Assembly (NCBI RefSeq): GCF_000155775.1
Contig: NZ_DS989810.1
Location: 702,172-766,171 of the forward strand
Origin: Glaciecola sp. HTCC2999
GTDB lineage: Bacteria > Pseudomonadota > Gammaproteobacteria > Enterobacterales > Alteromonadaceae
Length of the DNA: 64,000 nucleotides
Reading direction: 5' to 3'
Below, in pieces: positions 48,813 through 56,868 of this stretch; position 1 is the stretch's first letter; the number at the start of each line of letters is the position of its first letter. The position numbers and the translations under genes are program-made. Below the pieces are notes generated by a model. That model saw only the letters and a program-made list of their open reading frames with translations. It did not search any database and was not told the origin of the DNA.

Positions 48813-50330
48813 TTAAGTCTTATAAGAAGTACATCTATTAGTATCATTAAAGGTATCTTTATAGCTCTTAAAGTAGTTCTGCATTAAGTTCCCTTGCTGA
48901 CGGTATTCGTATTCGTTGAGTAAGTCTTCATTAGAAAGAATATCTGAGTCTATAGGACGACTGGCCATATCTTTATTCTTCGTCGTTAAGGTGCGATGGG
49001 ATTTGATGACTTCATCTTTTATCGCTATTGATGCCCCCATGACCTTTTGGTAGCTTTCAAACATTTGCTGTTCGAGTATTGAGTAGTGAGAGACAGTCAC
49101 AATGAAACTATCATGGATAGGCAAGCAGGTTATCCCTAACTTTAGTAGGCTTAGCATCACATCCTCTGCCACACAGCTATCAAGATATTGAGCTTGAAGT
49201 CCGATATCAGTTCCAAATACATCGCTCATCACTGGGTGAGTTTGAATGATTTTATCTTTTAGCGCTTGAGTATTACATCCTAGTACTTTGATAGCAGCAC
49301 CTGATAAATGGTAATTGCCTTTTTCATCATTAATAAAGGCATTAAATGCCTTTTTAATCATGGGACGGCGTTTGTCATTCTTACCTTGCCAGTTTAGTAA
49401 TCCGATATCATAGACATCTTTATTAGGGTCCAGTGTCATGTTTTTAAGGGCGTAAATGATATTAATCGCTATCCCTGAGTAATCTACTTCAATTGTTTTT
49501 TTGTTGTTGATGCGGATAACCGGACGATGCTCCCCTGATACCCCCTGCCACCATCCACCATAAAAGCGACCACCTCTATCTAAGCGCCCTTTTGCAAATA
49601 TACGCCGCAATTGCACCATACTCATATCAATAAAATGCTCATAAGGAGCTTGAGTCTCCTCATTGATACTCTTGCGTGTTAATACTTGAGCCAGTTGCTC
49701 ATCGGTGACATCAAGGTGTATGCATTGCTGGACAAGATGGGCATTAATGGTATGTAGGTTTTGTTGATAATCATGTAGTAAGGTCTGCTCAGGTAAGCTA
49801 TCTAAGGGTATTAAGCTGGCTTGCTTGGTTTCTATATCTTTGTCTCTGACTTCCACTAATTTAGCTAATGGTAAAGGGACTTGCTCCAGCCAGTGAATAT
49901 TTAACGCAGCAAATTTAGTCGCCAATACGTCCTGGACTGTCATCACTGTCACGCTCATTTTGTATGAAGAGCTGTATCTCCCTTTTACTACTTCTATCCA
50001 ATTTAATGCCTCCAGAGCTTTAAATACCACTTCAACCTTGTTGGGGTATACATAGGAAATTTTGTTTATATCGCCGAGACTATAATGACGTTTATGCAGC
50101 GGGATACTGACTGACAAGGGGTGTTTGTGCATGCCTGTTTGCTGATGAGTAATGAATAAGGCGCACAATATATGTCGAGCAATCTGTGTTAATGCGTGTT
50201 CTCGCTTTTCCCTTGAGCCTCCTTGGTCACTTCGATTCAGCATCACAATGCTACTGTCAACCAACTCATCAACTAACGGGGTGAAGCTGTCATTATTAAA
50301 CACAGGAAACCAATCGAATCTTTTATCCAT
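48813..50330 (-). CDS. Polymerase-like protein with PolA/T7-RNAP-type palm motifs (element replication?)
   Basis: 505 residues. The N-terminal 130 look like winged-helix DNA binding. In the C-terminal half I see a motif A-like IEVDYSGIAINIIYAL (Asp283), a motif B-like KRRPMIKKAFNAFIN (about 320-333) and a motif C-like LPIHDSFIVTV (His406-Asp407), in the order and spacing of family A DNA polymerases and T7-type RNA polymerases. RGGRFYGGWWQG precedes motif A. It has no exonuclease domain. A 3' fragment of a second copy lies at 62,501-62,797, so this gene is part of the element core. Function as primase/polymerase is inference. Confidence 0.6.
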   Translation of the reverse strand: MDKRFDWFPVFNNDSFTPLVDELVDSSIVMLNRSDQGGSREKREHALTQIARHILCALFITHQQTGMHKHPLSVSIPLHKRHYSLGDINKISYVYPNKVEVVFKALEALNWIEVVKGRYSSSYKMSVTVMTVQDVLATKFAALNIHWLEQVPLPLAKLVEVRDKDIETKQASLIPLDSLPEQTLLHDYQQNLHTINAHLVQQCIHLDVTDEQLAQVLTRKSINEETQAPYEHFIDMSMVQLRRIFAKGRLDRGGRFYGGWWQGVSGEHRPVIRINNKKTIEVDYSGIAINIIYALKNMTLDPNKDVYDIGLLNWQGKNDKRRPMIKKAFNAFINDEKGNYHLSGAAIKVLGCNTQALKDKIIQTHPVMSDVFGTDIGLQAQYLDSCVAEDVMLSLLKLGITCLPIHDSFIVTVSHYSILEQQMFESYQKVMGASIAIKDEVIKSHRTLTTKNKDMASRPIDSDILSNEDLLNEYEYRQQGNLMQNYFKSYKDTFNDTNRCTSYKT

Positions 50331-50512
50331 TTATCTGCCTTTGCAATATCAATCACTCTAATGAGGAGCGGAAAAAGGTATTTTGAGCATCTGTAACTGA
50401 TTAATTAAACCGAGAAAAAATCAGTATCTATATTGGAAGATGTCCTTCCGCATTAGCCAGGGTCACTCACAGTGGCCCTATCTCAATATATTTACTTATC
50501 GGAAATACCATT

Positions 50513-50815
50513 ATGTATATCACATCATTATGGCCAGAGCGTGTTGCTCTTGGTCTATCTAAACACGTCTATAAAGCGTTAATCAACAATCTTACCACAC
50601 CCTTTGAGTCTCTCGAACAAGCACAATCCTTTTGGGATGAAGGCGCCTGTCAATTGATTCATATCAACCCTAGTGAACTATCGATGTTAGATGAGCAGCA
50701 ATGGCTTTGTATGACTGAGCCTGATTTCATTGATGTATTAGCTGGCTATTCACTGCATTGTCGTATCACCAACGATATCGGTGGTGGTTTGTTTATTTTG
50801 ATAAAGAACAATTAG
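50513..50815 (+). CDS. Hypothetical protein of the element core
   Basis: 100 residues, acidic, soluble: SLWPERVALGLSKHVYKALINNL, ACQLIHINPSELSMLDEQQWLC, and a hydrophobic end GGGLFILIKNN. Divergent from the polymerase-like gene and 10 bp before the next ORF. No family recognised. Confidence 0.6.
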   Translation: MYITSLWPERVALGLSKHVYKALINNLTTPFESLEQAQSFWDEGACQLIHINPSELSMLDEQQWLCMTEPDFIDVLAGYSLHCRITNDIGGGLFILIKNN

Positions 50816-50825
50816 GAGTACCACC

Positions 50826-51200
50826 ATGACAACTATCATCAAATCTGGGCAATGCTCAATGCTCAATCGTCAATCAAAAGGCAAAATACACTATGACATT
50901 ACCCTGAATCAATCCGGTGAACGTTTCATTCGCTTAACTAAAAGCACCGGAGGTGGCTTTCTTAGTCAAGACGATATCGCTGAGAGTGACATATCAGCTT
51001 GTTTACTGGCCATTAAAGGTAACAGTCACTTCAGCTCCACAATCTTTAATCCGTTATTCATAGGTAAAAGTGCCAATAATGCTGCTTTTTTAGCGGCAGT
51101 ATTACGGGCTGAGCATGTCATTTCAAAATCCAAAACGCATCTATATAAACACACCGTGTTAAACCTCGATGCGCTCGCTTTACTCAAACCAGCTAAATAA
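50826..51200 (+). CDS. Hypothetical protein of the element core
   Basis: 124 residues, basic, no membrane segment. The order GKIHYDITLNQSGERFIRLTKSTGGGFLSQDDI suggests beta strands. Preceded by a good site (AGGAGTACC). Same transcript direction as the recombinase genes; function unknown. Confidence 0.6.
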   Translation: MTTIIKSGQCSMLNRQSKGKIHYDITLNQSGERFIRLTKSTGGGFLSQDDIAESDISACLLAIKGNSHFSSTIFNPLFIGKSANNAAFLAAVLRAEHVISKSKTHLYKHTVLNLDALALLKPAK

Positions 51201-51283
51201 CTGATTCTAAACCCACATTGTGCATATCACTAAATGTCCCTTTAGCGACAATGCACTTTTATCATATTCAAAGGAGACCCTCG

Positions 51284-51445
51284 ATGCTCTTGATAATATT
51301 GTCATTCATCATCTATCTAACTATTCAACACCCTCACATAATACTTACATTGTTACGCCTTAGCATAGGGATCATTACTGCCCTTATTGCCATAGTGACA
51401 AAGCTGTATTCATTGTATCAATCTGTAGCTAAGGAACGACGATGA
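51284..51445 (+). CDS. Small membrane peptide
   Basis: 53 residues from the ATG at 51,284, chosen for the AAGGAGA site just ahead. It is almost entirely hydrophobic (LLIILSFIIYLTIQ ... LLRLSIGIITALIAIVTKLYSLY) with a basic end. Its stop overlaps the recombinase ATG by 4 bp. No family recognised. Confidence 0.5.
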   Translation: MLLIILSFIIYLTIQHPHIILTLLRLSIGIITALIAIVTKLYSLYQSVAKERR

Positions 51446-52113
51446 AACACACTAACTATGTAGCCTATTACCGCGTGTCTACTTCAAAACAAGGTCAGAC
51501 GGGATTAGGTATGCAAGCGCAACAACAAGCCATCACTGATTTTTTACATCATCATGGAGGCAAGCTGGTTGCCGAGTTTACTGAAGTAGGCTCTGGTAAA
51601 AAAGCAGACCGCCCTGAGTTTGAAAAAGCCGTCGATTATGCACACCTTGCCAATGCAGTGTTATTGGTGGCTAAACTCGATAGGCTCAGTAGAGACTTAC
51701 ACTTTATTACTGAGCTACAGAAAAAAGGCATACGTTTTAAACTCGCCGATTTTCCTGACATCGACCAGCTCACCATTCATATCTTAGCCGCAATGGCTCA
51801 ACATGAAGCTCAGATGATTTCACAACGCACTAAAGCGGCACTTCGTGCTGCCAAGGCTCGAGGTGTCACACTCGGTAACCCTCAGCTTGATACCTATCGC
51901 AATCACAACCCTCAGCTCGCCACACTCGTTCGCACGACTGCACAACGTCAATGGCGGCAAAAAATCATCAAAGTCATTCATCACATCCAACAGTTACAGC
52001 CTCAAGTAACGAGTGTAGAGATAGCTAAAACACTCAACCAACGTGGGTTATCTAGCTATCGCAATAAGCCTTTTACAGGTGCCATTGTTTCTCGCTTACT
52101 GCGCCAACAATAA
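51442..52113 (+). CDS. Serine recombinase (resolvase/invertase type)
   Basis: 223 residues. Catalytic Ser lies in AYYRVSTSKQGQTGLGMQAQ (about residue 12), followed by VLLVAKLDRLSRD (conserved Arg) and a C-terminal helix-turn-helix like region (SVEIAKTLNQRGLSSYRNKPFTGAIVSRLL). Domain order fits a small resolvase rather than a large serine integrase. It may resolve element dimers. It is adjacent to the tyrosine integrase. Confidence 0.88.
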   Translation: MKHTNYVAYYRVSTSKQGQTGLGMQAQQQAITDFLHHHGGKLVAEFTEVGSGKKADRPEFEKAVDYAHLANAVLLVAKLDRLSRDLHFITELQKKGIRFKLADFPDIDQLTIHILAAMAQHEAQMISQRTKAALRAAKARGVTLGNPQLDTYRNHNPQLATLVRTTAQRQWRQKIIKVIHHIQQLQPQVTSVEIAKTLNQRGLSSYRNKPFTGAIVSRLLRQQ

Positions 52114-52182
52114 TCATACATGGCAGGTTTATCCTGCCTGTATATCTATGTAATCGTTAATCATTTCATACTGGAGATACAC

Positions 52183-53334
52183 ATGAAATATACCCATATC
52201 GACCAAACCTTTATTGATAACCTTCCTACCCCTACAGATAAAATTAAAGCTGAATATAGAGCCGATAATTTACCTAAAGGGTTTCGGATTGAAATACGTA
52301 AGACATCCAAAGGCATTGGTACTTATCGGTTTCGAACCAAAGTAAAAGACCACAATCTTGGCCGTACTAATGCATTGTCATTGGAGCAAGCCTTACAACA
52401 AGCCGCACAACTTATCCCTTCCCCAACGCCCCCCCATATCCCCCTTTCACCACCCATCGCCCAAGCATCCCCCACTTGCACATTCACCCTCAATGAGTTT
52501 TGGGAGCAGTACTATTGGCCCCACATTAAAACCCGATTACGCACCTGTCGTAATATTGAATCCATGTGGCGTATACGCATTCAGCCCACCTTTGGTCATC
52601 AACGGCTCGATGACATCAAAGTACTAGAATTAGAACGCTTCCAGACGAGCTTAATCGAAATGCAGTTATCCGGCAGTCATGTCACAGGCCATATTAAGCT
52701 GCTCAGTCGTATGTTTACCCTTGCTATTCAATGGGAGCTTATTACCAAAAACCCTTGTGATAAAGTGGAATACATGAAGTTTGATAATCAAAAGGAACGC
52801 TTTTTAAGTAGCGATGAACAGACGCGTTTTATTAGTGTCCTGATGGAACACCCTGAGCGCCCTGTGAATCTATTGATGATTTTCTTACTCGTCACCGGTG
52901 TAAGAAGCGGTGTGGCTAAATCGTTGCGATGGTCATGGATCAATATGGAGAAACAGATAATTACTGTACCACCTAGTATTGCTAAGAATAAGAAACAAAA
53001 TACTATTTTTCTCAATACAACTGCGATGGACATTCTCAAACGCCTAGCTGGAATCAATCCAACATATGTGTTTATCAATCCAATGACACAACTGCCCTAC
53101 AATGATTTTAAGAAATCGTTTAAAACCGCACTCAAAGCAGCACAGATTTCAGATTCTGTGAGGATCCATGATTTGCGTCACACCTTTTGTAGTAACTTAG
53201 TGTCTAACAATGTGTCTCTCGCCAGTGTGCAGCAATTAGCAAATCATGCCTGCTATTCAACGACACTTCGCTACGCCAAAGTATCACAAGATACACTCAG
53301 AGAAGCTTGTCAAATTGCAGCGATTCAAATCTGA
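52183..53334 (+). CDS. int: Tyrosine recombinase / integrase of the island
   Basis: 383 residues from the ATG at 52,183, which has TGGAGA ahead of it. Arg lies in FLLVTGVRSGVAKSLRWSWIN, His-x-x-Arg in HDLRHTFCSN, and the catalytic Tyr in ANHACYSTTLRYAKVS. The N-terminus holds an Arm-type DNA-binding segment (FRIEIRKTSKGIGTYRFRTK) and a SAM-like core-binding domain. Its last 24 residues are duplicated at 62,798-62,872 in the remnant element. It presumably acts at the tRNA site bounding the island. Confidence 0.92.
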   Translation: MKYTHIDQTFIDNLPTPTDKIKAEYRADNLPKGFRIEIRKTSKGIGTYRFRTKVKDHNLGRTNALSLEQALQQAAQLIPSPTPPHIPLSPPIAQASPTCTFTLNEFWEQYYWPHIKTRLRTCRNIESMWRIRIQPTFGHQRLDDIKVLELERFQTSLIEMQLSGSHVTGHIKLLSRMFTLAIQWELITKNPCDKVEYMKFDNQKERFLSSDEQTRFISVLMEHPERPVNLLMIFLLVTGVRSGVAKSLRWSWINMEKQIITVPPSIAKNKKQNTIFLNTTAMDILKRLAGINPTYVFINPMTQLPYNDFKKSFKTALKAAQISDSVRIHDLRHTFCSNLVSNNVSLASVQQLANHACYSTTLRYAKVSQDTLREACQIAAIQI

Positions 53335-53342
53335 AAACTAAC

Positions 53343-53390
53343 AGCCCCTCTGCTTACTCATATCATATGGGTAGGTGGAGGGGCTTTTTT
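53343..53390 (+). terminator. Terminator of the integrase gene
   Basis: AGCCCCTC (53,343-53,350) pairs with GAGGGGCT (53,378-53,385), extended by an inner TACTCATAT/ATATGGGTA stem, then a T-tract. The same structure is preserved at the right end (62,881-62,927). Confidence 0.85.
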
Positions 53391-53549
53391 ATTATTTTTT
53401 TTTCGTTTTTCCGCTGAGTACTTCTACATATGCGGCATGGAATTGCTGTATTTCCGTTAACTTTCCGACGTTAACAAAGCGGAGAAAACAAGAAAAAGAT
53501 AATAAACGATTGATTATACTAGTCATATAGCTTCATTCAGCTTAGCTCA
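53391..53549. promoter_or_regulatory. Integrase arm-site region ending in a broken att half-site
   Basis: This stretch matches 62,928-63,084 at the right end, including an inverted TTTTCCGCT / AGCGGAGAAAA pair and GTTAAC repeats that could be Int-binding arms. In the right copy it runs into the tRNA repeat at CTCA/TAATCGG. Here it follows CTCA (53,546-53,549) and then breaks into unrelated sequence. Confidence 0.55.
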
Positions 53550-53552
53550 ACT

Positions 53553-53834
53553 TTAATGTTTCTCTTCCTTGACGATAGAGCCATCTACTGGGTTAAAGTA
53601 AATTTCAATTTTATCGCCCTGCGCATTTTGCCCATATATTTCATAACAATTTCCATCTGTTACTTTAAACTCTTTTATCTGATACCCATCGGATAATAGT
53701 CCAGCTTGAAACTGCTCTTGATTCAGCCAGTCACTCTGCGGTGCGCTAGTGCAAACGGTTGTTTCGTTAGCAACTCCACAACCTCCTAATAAAGCAGCGA
53801 CAAAAATGCCTCCGACATACATTTTAAATTTCAT
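53553..53834 (-). CDS. PepSY-like small lipoprotein
   Basis: 93 residues with a lipoprotein-type signal (lipobox ALLGGCG, Cys19) and a PepSY-like domain: DGYQIKEFKVTDGNCYEIYGQNAQGDKIEIYFNPVDGSIV. Many such proteins sit beside metal-resistance genes in the envelope. It lies at the left edge of the metal block, on the minus strand, starting the segment that interrupts the att half-site. Confidence 0.8.
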   Translation of the reverse strand: MKFKMYVGGIFVAALLGGCGVANETTVCTSAPQSDWLNQEQFQAGLLSDGYQIKEFKVTDGNCYEIYGQNAQGDKIEIYFNPVDGSIVKEEKH

Positions 53835-53900
53835 ATCTACTCTCTTTAATTGGATAATTGTTTAAATTGATAATTTACAAAAATAAAAGACATACTGTAT

Positions 53901-54107
53901 TTATTCAATATTGTTTGATTTTGTAGGGGTTGCACAAGTCTGTATTCCTAATAAAGAATAAGCAGGGCAAGACTTAAATAGCGCAGTAGCTAATGATACA
54001 ATTCCGACCCACGCCCAAACAGGTCCTCCTAGCACTGCCCAAGCAATTAATGCAATACCTGCAAGAGCACGAAGTGCCCTATCTATATTACCTACATTTG
54101 TTTTCAT
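53901..54107 (-). CDS. DUF2892 family small membrane protein
   Basis: 68 residues: KTNVGNIDRALRALAGIALIAWAVLGG then a second helix and CPAYSLLGIQTC, the DUF2892 pattern (N-in, two helices, Cys-rich end). Often found with rhodanese or heavy-metal genes. It is upstream of the PepSY-like gene on the same strand. Confidence 0.85.
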   Translation of the reverse strand: MKTNVGNIDRALRALAGIALIAWAVLGGPVWAWVGIVSLATALFKSCPAYSLLGIQTCATPTKSNNIE

Positions 54108-54618
54108 ACGACATCCTTAATGTTGGAGTGAGCTACGCTTACTTCACTTTCATAGCGTATTAAAAGTATATAGCACAATAACTTTCGATATAGAATTTTT
54201 GGTTTCTAAATTGACGCAAATCAAATTGTTGCTTTGGTGCAGAAACATCAAGCTAGGCCATAACTATGTGCTGTATCTAATTCTTTAGTTTATGTGGCGC
54301 AAACAGCTTTTAGCACTAGATTTATAATTCTAAGCTAAAAAAGCCAAATGTCGGATTTTCATTTAGGTGTTTTAACCTAGAAAAAACGAACAGCAGCCAA
54401 AGGATCGCAGCTGCACATCGAATAGTTCCAACTTTTGCCGCAGAATTAGCTAAAATACTCTGTCACTGAACGACTCCTTTTGGATGTCTAGTGACGAATG
54501 GCTATTAATTTTTATTGCACTTTAAGTTCAGTATTTACGGCAAGAGCGAGGCAGAAGCGGACGAATCTATAATAGTTATTTTTCGAAGCTACACCGATTT
54601 TTCATTTGAAATTAACCA
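54108..54618. other. Intergenic region, no gene seen
   Basis: About 510 bp between the DUF2892 gene and the MerR-type gene. I see no ORF with family support, only short AT-rich inverted words (TTTAGG/CCTAGA near 54,362). It may carry the DUF2892 promoter. Confidence 0.4.
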
Positions 54619-55038
54619 TTACTTTTTGTAAGTGGCCTGCATCTCAACGATATTATCCAATTTGTGCAATACTCCGCATTCTTTGATTTTGGTATCAATA
54701 GTACAGCTTGATCTCATGGAGATAAGCGTGCTTTGTAACGCTTTCAATTCGTCTACACGATGTTCAATATCGGCTATATGCTTGTCGATAGTCGCGTTTA
54801 CTTCTGCGCAGCTATTATCAGGGTTGGCGCGAGCTTGTAAAACTAAGCTTATCTCTTCAATTGTCATATCCAATGCGCGGCATTGCTTGATGAACATAAA
54901 CTGTTTAAGTGCAACATCTGAGTAGCTTCGATAATTTGATTGCGTTCTCTCTGGTGCGCTCAGCAATGCTTTGCGCTCATAAAAACGAATTGCCTGAATA
55001 CTTAAGCCTGTTTTTGTGGATAACGCGCCAATTTTCAT
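54619..55038 (-). CDS. cadR: Cd(II)/Pb(II)-responsive MerR-family regulator (CadR/PbrR type)
   Basis: 139 residues from the ATG at 55,036-55,038 (MKIGALSTKTGLSIQAIRFYERKALL), the conserved MerR start; a longer start would run across the operator. Metal-ligand cysteines appear as DNSCAEV, SSCT and KECGVLHKL, the CadR/PbrR layout. It binds the divergent 19 bp-spacer promoter and switches on the efflux genes when metal is bound. Confidence 0.92.
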   Translation of the reverse strand: MKIGALSTKTGLSIQAIRFYERKALLSAPERTQSNYRSYSDVALKQFMFIKQCRALDMTIEEISLVLQARANPDNSCAEVNATIDKHIADIEHRVDELKALQSTLISMRSSCTIDTKIKECGVLHKLDNIVEMQATYKK

Positions 55039-55055
55039 AATCACAAACCAAATGC

Positions 55056-55086
55056 TTGACCCTATACTTGGTATAGAGTTTACACT
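55056..55086 (+). promoter_or_regulatory. MerR-type operator/promoter of the efflux operon
   Basis: TTGACC (55,056-55,061) and TACACT (55,081-55,086) are 19 bp apart, the over-long spacing typical of MerR-controlled promoters. The spacer carries the palindrome CTATAC-TTG-GTATAG (55,062-55,076). Confidence 0.9.
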
Positions 55087-55136
55087 TCTGATGTAAGTTG
55101 GTAAAGCCAATGAAAAATAAAGCAAAAAGGATAGTT

Positions 55137-55502
55137 ATGAATTTTACGCAATCAGCAGCACCCTATGTAAACCAAAAGCTGAGTCAAGCCAGCATCGCCT
55201 TTTCCCAAAATAATAACGAAGCTGGCTTCAAAGCATTAGAAGATGCGCACGTTATTGGGCAGCACTCAACATTCCATCATACAGTTGTGCACTATCAGAT
55301 GCTTAAATTTGGCGTAAAACAGCGTGACGTCAAAGAAGTTTTTGGTCAAATTTTCAGGATAATTGGCGCACTGACGAAAACCGCAATCGGTTTATTGCCG
55401 GAGGGTAATACGGGCGGTGCAAATGTTAGTCCGTTCGCGCCTATGCGTGTTTCGGCTGCGAATAAATCAATCTTAGATAAGATCAAACATGCACAGTCAT
55501 AA
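55137..55502 (+). CDS. DUF3703 family protein
   Basis: 121 residues from the ATG at 55,137, which follows AAGGATAG; upstream alternatives lack such a site. Family blocks: FKALEDAHVIGQHSTFHHTVVHYQMLKFGVKQRDVKEVFGQIFRIIG and LLPEGNTGGANVSPFAPM. The family sits next to CDF or CzcABC genes in metal islands; its role is unknown. The His/Asp-rich centre could bind metal. It overlaps the CDF gene by 14 bp. Confidence 0.88.
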   Translation: MNFTQSAAPYVNQKLSQASIAFSQNNNEAGFKALEDAHVIGQHSTFHHTVVHYQMLKFGVKQRDVKEVFGQIFRIIGALTKTAIGLLPEGNTGGANVSPFAPMRVSAANKSILDKIKHAQS

Positions 55503-56400
55503 TCATTCACATAGCCATGCACACTCCGATGGCAATTCAGACGATGCATCTAGGCGCATTGGCTGGGCGTTCTTTTTAAATGTGGTGTTCACCATCATCG
55601 AGTTTATCGGTGGATGGCTAACCAACAGCACCGCTATCATGGCAGACGCGGTTCATGACCTCGGCGATAGTTTGTCAATTGGCACAGCTTGGGGATTGAA
55701 CAAGCTTAGCGATAAAGATGCCAATCAAACATTTTCAAATGGATATAAGCGCTTTTCTTTATTGGGCGCATTGATTAACGGTTTAGTGCTCACGGTTGGC
55801 TCTATTTGGATCTTGTTTGAAGCGATACCGCGCTTAGCAGCACCAGAAATGCCGCAAGTTGAAGGCATGTTAGCCTTATCTATTTTTGGTATGGCAGTAA
55901 ACGGTTTCGCCGCTTATAAACTTAGCGAAGGAACGTCATTAAACGAACGAGTGCTTAATTGGCATTTGCTAGAAGATGTTCTCGGTTGGGTGGCAGTATT
56001 TATTGTATCCATCGTCTTAATGTTTAAGCCTTGGGCGATTTTAGATCCCATCTTATCCATTAGCTTCACTTTGTTCATTCTCTTCAATGTGTTTCGTAAC
56101 CTAAAAGAAACCCTGATGCTATTTTTACAGGCAACGCCAGATGAAGAGCAAATGTCAAAAATCCGAAACGACTTGCTTGCAAACGAAAAGGTAAGCGACC
56201 TCCATCATTTTCACATTTGGTCTTTAGACGGAGAGCGCAATGTTATGACTGTCCACCTTGTCTTAAAAGGAGAAGTCAGTGTTGAACACATTCAGTCATT
56301 AAAGGAGAGCATACAAAGCTCATTAGCTAAATATCACTTTGAACATACTACAGTAGAGCTAGAATTTGCCGATGAACAATGTCGTGACGAAGTGAAATAG
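55489..56400 (+). CDS. czcD: Cation diffusion facilitator (CzcD/ZitB type)
   Basis: 303 residues: a His-rich N-terminus (HSHNHSHSHAHSD), six membrane helices, metal-site residues in ADAVHDLGDS (TM2) and NWHLLEDVLGW (TM5), and the cytoplasmic C-terminal domain with HHFHIWSLDGERNVMTVHLVL. Proton-coupled efflux of Zn(II), Cd(II) or Co(II) from cytoplasm to periplasm. Confidence 0.95.
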   Translation: MHSHNHSHSHAHSDGNSDDASRRIGWAFFLNVVFTIIEFIGGWLTNSTAIMADAVHDLGDSLSIGTAWGLNKLSDKDANQTFSNGYKRFSLLGALINGLVLTVGSIWILFEAIPRLAAPEMPQVEGMLALSIFGMAVNGFAAYKLSEGTSLNERVLNWHLLEDVLGWVAVFIVSIVLMFKPWAILDPILSISFTLFILFNVFRNLKETLMLFLQATPDEEQMSKIRNDLLANEKVSDLHHFHIWSLDGERNVMTVHLVLKGEVSVEHIQSLKESIQSSLAKYHFEHTTVELEFADEQCRDEVK

Positions 56401-56419
56401 GCTTGGTAAACTCGCGCTC

Positions 56420-56797
56420 ATGAAAAATTTAAAACGTATAAGTTACATAATGATATCACTGATACTGTTTCAGTCGTTTTCTGCTGTGGCCAATTCATTA
56501 GATTTTCATTCAATAGATACCCAACATCTGCAACATGAACACCAGCATTCAGAGCACAATCAAGCTTCAAACGATATGCCAACTAAGGCGCTTGGTGAGT
56601 CAGCAAAAGCAGATCACCATAATCCTGCCGATTGCCATCATTGTGGCCACTGCCACGGTACGCATGCACAGTGGTTAAGTCAGCACAACATCAACAATCT
56701 ACAATCTGTGGTATCTATCCACAACTTTAATTATTTGGATGCGATCATCGACGCACCCATCAACCGATTACTACGCCCACCCAAAACACTATCCTAA
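56420..56797 (+). CDS. Periplasmic His/Cys-rich protein, CzcI-like
   Basis: 125 residues with a signal peptide (SYIMISLILFQSFSAVANS) and a metal-rich middle: HLQHEHQHSEH, then DHHNPADCHHCGHCHGTHA. The end is INRLLRPPK, as in CzcI-type proteins. Placed between the CDF gene and czcC, it may buffer metal in the periplasm or regulate the efflux genes. Confidence 0.75.
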   Translation: MKNLKRISYIMISLILFQSFSAVANSLDFHSIDTQHLQHEHQHSEHNQASNDMPTKALGESAKADHHNPADCHHCGHCHGTHAQWLSQHNINNLQSVVSIHNFNYLDAIIDAPINRLLRPPKTLS

Positions 56798-56868
56798 TAT
56801 CGCTTTCGATAGTGTCTCGCTGAAAAAAAGCGCGTCACTGAATATTGATAAATTATTAGGATATTCTA

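Noticed and set aside
51442-52113. Serine recombinase as the integrase of the island
   Set aside because: It is a small resolvase-type protein, whereas the tRNA-site direct repeats and the flanking arm sites go with the adjacent tyrosine integrase.
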